Assembly: GCA_011043375.1 (NCBI GenBank)
Contig: DQYP01000072.1
Location: 1-8,474, forward strand
Direction of reading: 5' to 3'
DNA from: Thermotogaceae bacterium
GTDB taxonomy: Bacteria > Thermotogota > Thermotogae > B21-G9 > HyVt-16
Length of the DNA: 8,474 nt
The stretch's first letter is position 1, and each line of letters opens with the position of its first letter. Below, piece after piece: positions 7,478-8,474 of the stretch. The position numbers and the translations under genes were made by a program. The notes under the pieces are model-generated. The model was not told where the DNA came from. It searched no databases and saw only the letters and a program-made list of their open reading frames with translations.

Positions 7478-8474
7478 TTTTTAACACCGTCCCTAAGTTT
7501 ATCGTATAGGTCTCTCAGAAGTTCTGTTCTTTCTAAATTCAAGGTAGTTACAATCAATTTTCCTTTCCCGTAATTCACTTCGACCAAATATCCACATCTT
7601 GCCAAATTCCACCCAATATATTTTCCTATAAGAATTTGTGATTCAGAATCTTCTTTGACAATGATCACGTTGTTATTCAAGTAATCTGAAAGTTTTAAGA
7701 TTCCTGAAATGTCAGGAAAGATGTCTCTTAACGATGGGTGGAAATAATAAAATGCCCCTATCCAGTTACCTTGCCAGGTTGTTCTATAACCGGAAAAAGA
7801 GTAAGCGATAGAGTTAGATGATACAACTTTCAATCTGCCATTTAAATATTCGCCTGTGGATGCCTTCAGGAAAACTATTTCACCCTTTTTAACTTTTTCA
7901 AGAGTTTCTGTGTTAAGATTATTCACGATTTTTATCGAGTCATTATCCAACTTATCCTTTTTGAACAAATAATAAAAGTTTCTTCCTACTATTTTTCCGG
8001 ATTTTTCTTGGACTTCAAACTGGAGGAATTGATAATTATCCTTAATATGAAGTTTTGAGATTTCCAAAGTCGAAAATGCAGGAACATATATTTCAAACTC
8101 TCTTTCAAACGCTCCTCGCAATATTAGTTTACCTTCTAAATCATTCTCTGAAATGTTAGAAACGAATAATTTTCCATCATGATATATCGGCAAAATCTTT
8201 GCATTAAGCCATTTCAGGTAGTTAGTGAAGATCTTTGGATTTCTGTCGAAATCAAGTATTCCATTTGCTTCCCAGGAAAGATCTGTTAGCTGTGTTACTA
8301 TGTATCCTGTTATCTGTGGGTAAAGTCTCATAACCTCGATTTGATATTTGAGAGTCCAGAATTGCTTCCATTGGCTTTCAAAAATTACCTCTTGTTCTTC
8401 CCTATAAAAGATAGATTTGAAATTTCTCATTTTATCGTTTATATTCTCGCCATTGAATATTGGATATTTATACC
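7474..8474 (-). CDS. C-terminal part of a second GH2-family protein (5' end outside window)
   Basis: An open frame of 332 residues runs from the right edge to a TGA at 7474-7476. An ATG at 8428-8430 could be taken as the start, but the frame stays open upstream (YKYPIFNGENINDK just before it) and those residues align with the neighbouring GH2 (MVFDGSTPEE, from residue 479). The gene is therefore cut by the window edge, not short. The segment KQFWTLKYQIE through ILDFDRNPK matches residues 510-554 of the complete GH2, and over a 59-residue block I count 32 identities. The remainder aligns with the GH2 C-terminal region, including TWQGNWIGAF and YGKGKLIVTTLNL near the end. The catalytic glutamates of GH2 would lie upstream of what is visible, so activity cannot be judged. 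The similar VITEFSD motif reads VTQLTD here. The stop overlaps the GH43 start by 4 bp, so the two are almost certainly co-transcribed. Confidence 0.88.
   Translation of the reverse strand, partial: YKYPIFNGENINDKMRNFKSIFYREEQEVIFESQWKQFWTLKYQIEVMRLYPQITGYIVTQLTDLSWEANGILDFDRNPKIFTNYLKWLNAKILPIYHDGKLFVSNISENDLEGKLILRGAFEREFEIYVPAFSTLEISKLHIKDNYQFLQFEVQEKSGKIVGRNFYYLFKKDKLDNDSIKIVNNLNTETLEKVKKGEIVFLKASTGEYLNGRLKVVSSNSIAYSFSGYRTTWQGNWIGAFYYFHPSLRDIFPDISGILKLSDYLNNNVIIVKEDSESQILIGKYIGWNLARCGYLVEVNYGKGKLIVTTLNLERTELLRDLYDKLRDGVKK

Larger units (their letters stand above)
237..8474 (-). other. Putative galactoside/arabinoside utilisation operon (continues past right edge)
   Basis: Six minus-strand genes follow each other with almost no spacing. 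The partial GH2 and GH43 genes overlap by 4 bp (ATGA at 7474-7477). GH43 and the complete GH2 are 21 nt apart. The complete GH2 and the alpha-galactosidase are 5 nt apart with the TTG start. The alpha-galactosidase and galT overlap by 4 bp (2316-2319), and galT and galK overlap by 8 bp (1351-1358). No gap is large enough for a promoter, and the only clear terminator is at the distal end (193-233). Co-transcription is inferred from this packing and from the shared theme of release of sugars from glycans followed by Leloir catabolism of galactose. Confidence 0.85.

Noticed and set aside
7474..8430. Treating the ATG at 8428-8430 as the start of a 318-aa protein
   Set aside because: The frame continues open to the window edge, and the residues before the ATG align with the paralogous GH2, so this Met is internal.
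237..8474. A novel defence, mobile or RNA-based system
   Set aside because: All genes in this span belong to recognisable sugar-metabolism families. I saw no transposase, repeats, structured RNA or nuclease motifs on either strand.

Overview
The window is AT-rich, almost fully coding, and reads as a carbohydrate-utilisation locus from a thermophilic or anaerobic member of the Thermotogota. The main reason is the alpha-galactosidase, which follows the remembered Thermotoga maritima GalA nearly block by block. The gene order alpha-galactosidase, galT, galK also matches the T. maritima locus. The base composition is lower in GC than T. maritima, so a Pseudothermotoga- or Fervidobacterium-like genome fits better. 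The genus is an inference and was not checked by search.

Layout, left to right: positions 1-186 hold the last 61 codons of a rightward gene, probably the tail of an Ig-like surface or secreted protein. A strong GC-stem terminator (193-233) follows and probably serves both strands. From 237 to the right edge everything is on the minus strand and looks like one operon. In transcription order it contains a GH2-family protein cut by the right edge (7474-8474), a secreted GH43 alpha-L-arabinofuranosidase-like enzyme (6488-7477), a complete cytoplasmic GH2 glycosidase (4088-6466), a GH36 alpha-galactosidase (2316-4082), galT (1351-2319) and galK (237-1358). Junctions are overlaps of 4-8 bp, a 5-nt gap or a 21-nt gap, which suggests translational coupling. 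The promoter and any regulator lie beyond the right edge.

Working model (inference): the secreted GH43 trims arabinose from an arabinose- and galactose-containing plant polysaccharide outside the cell. Imported oligosaccharides are cleaved inside by the GH2 and GH36 enzymes. The released galactose enters the Leloir pathway through GalK and GalT. No galE, transporter or regulator is visible here.

The most notable points are two related but diverged GH2 proteins flanking the GH43 gene, a non-LacZ GH2 where T. maritima has its large LacZ, and a TTG start for the alpha-galactosidase set by a Shine-Dalgarno that overlaps the upstream stop codon. I found no tRNA, rRNA, CRISPR array, insertion sequence or phage gene, and no gene-free stretch longer than 50 bases.
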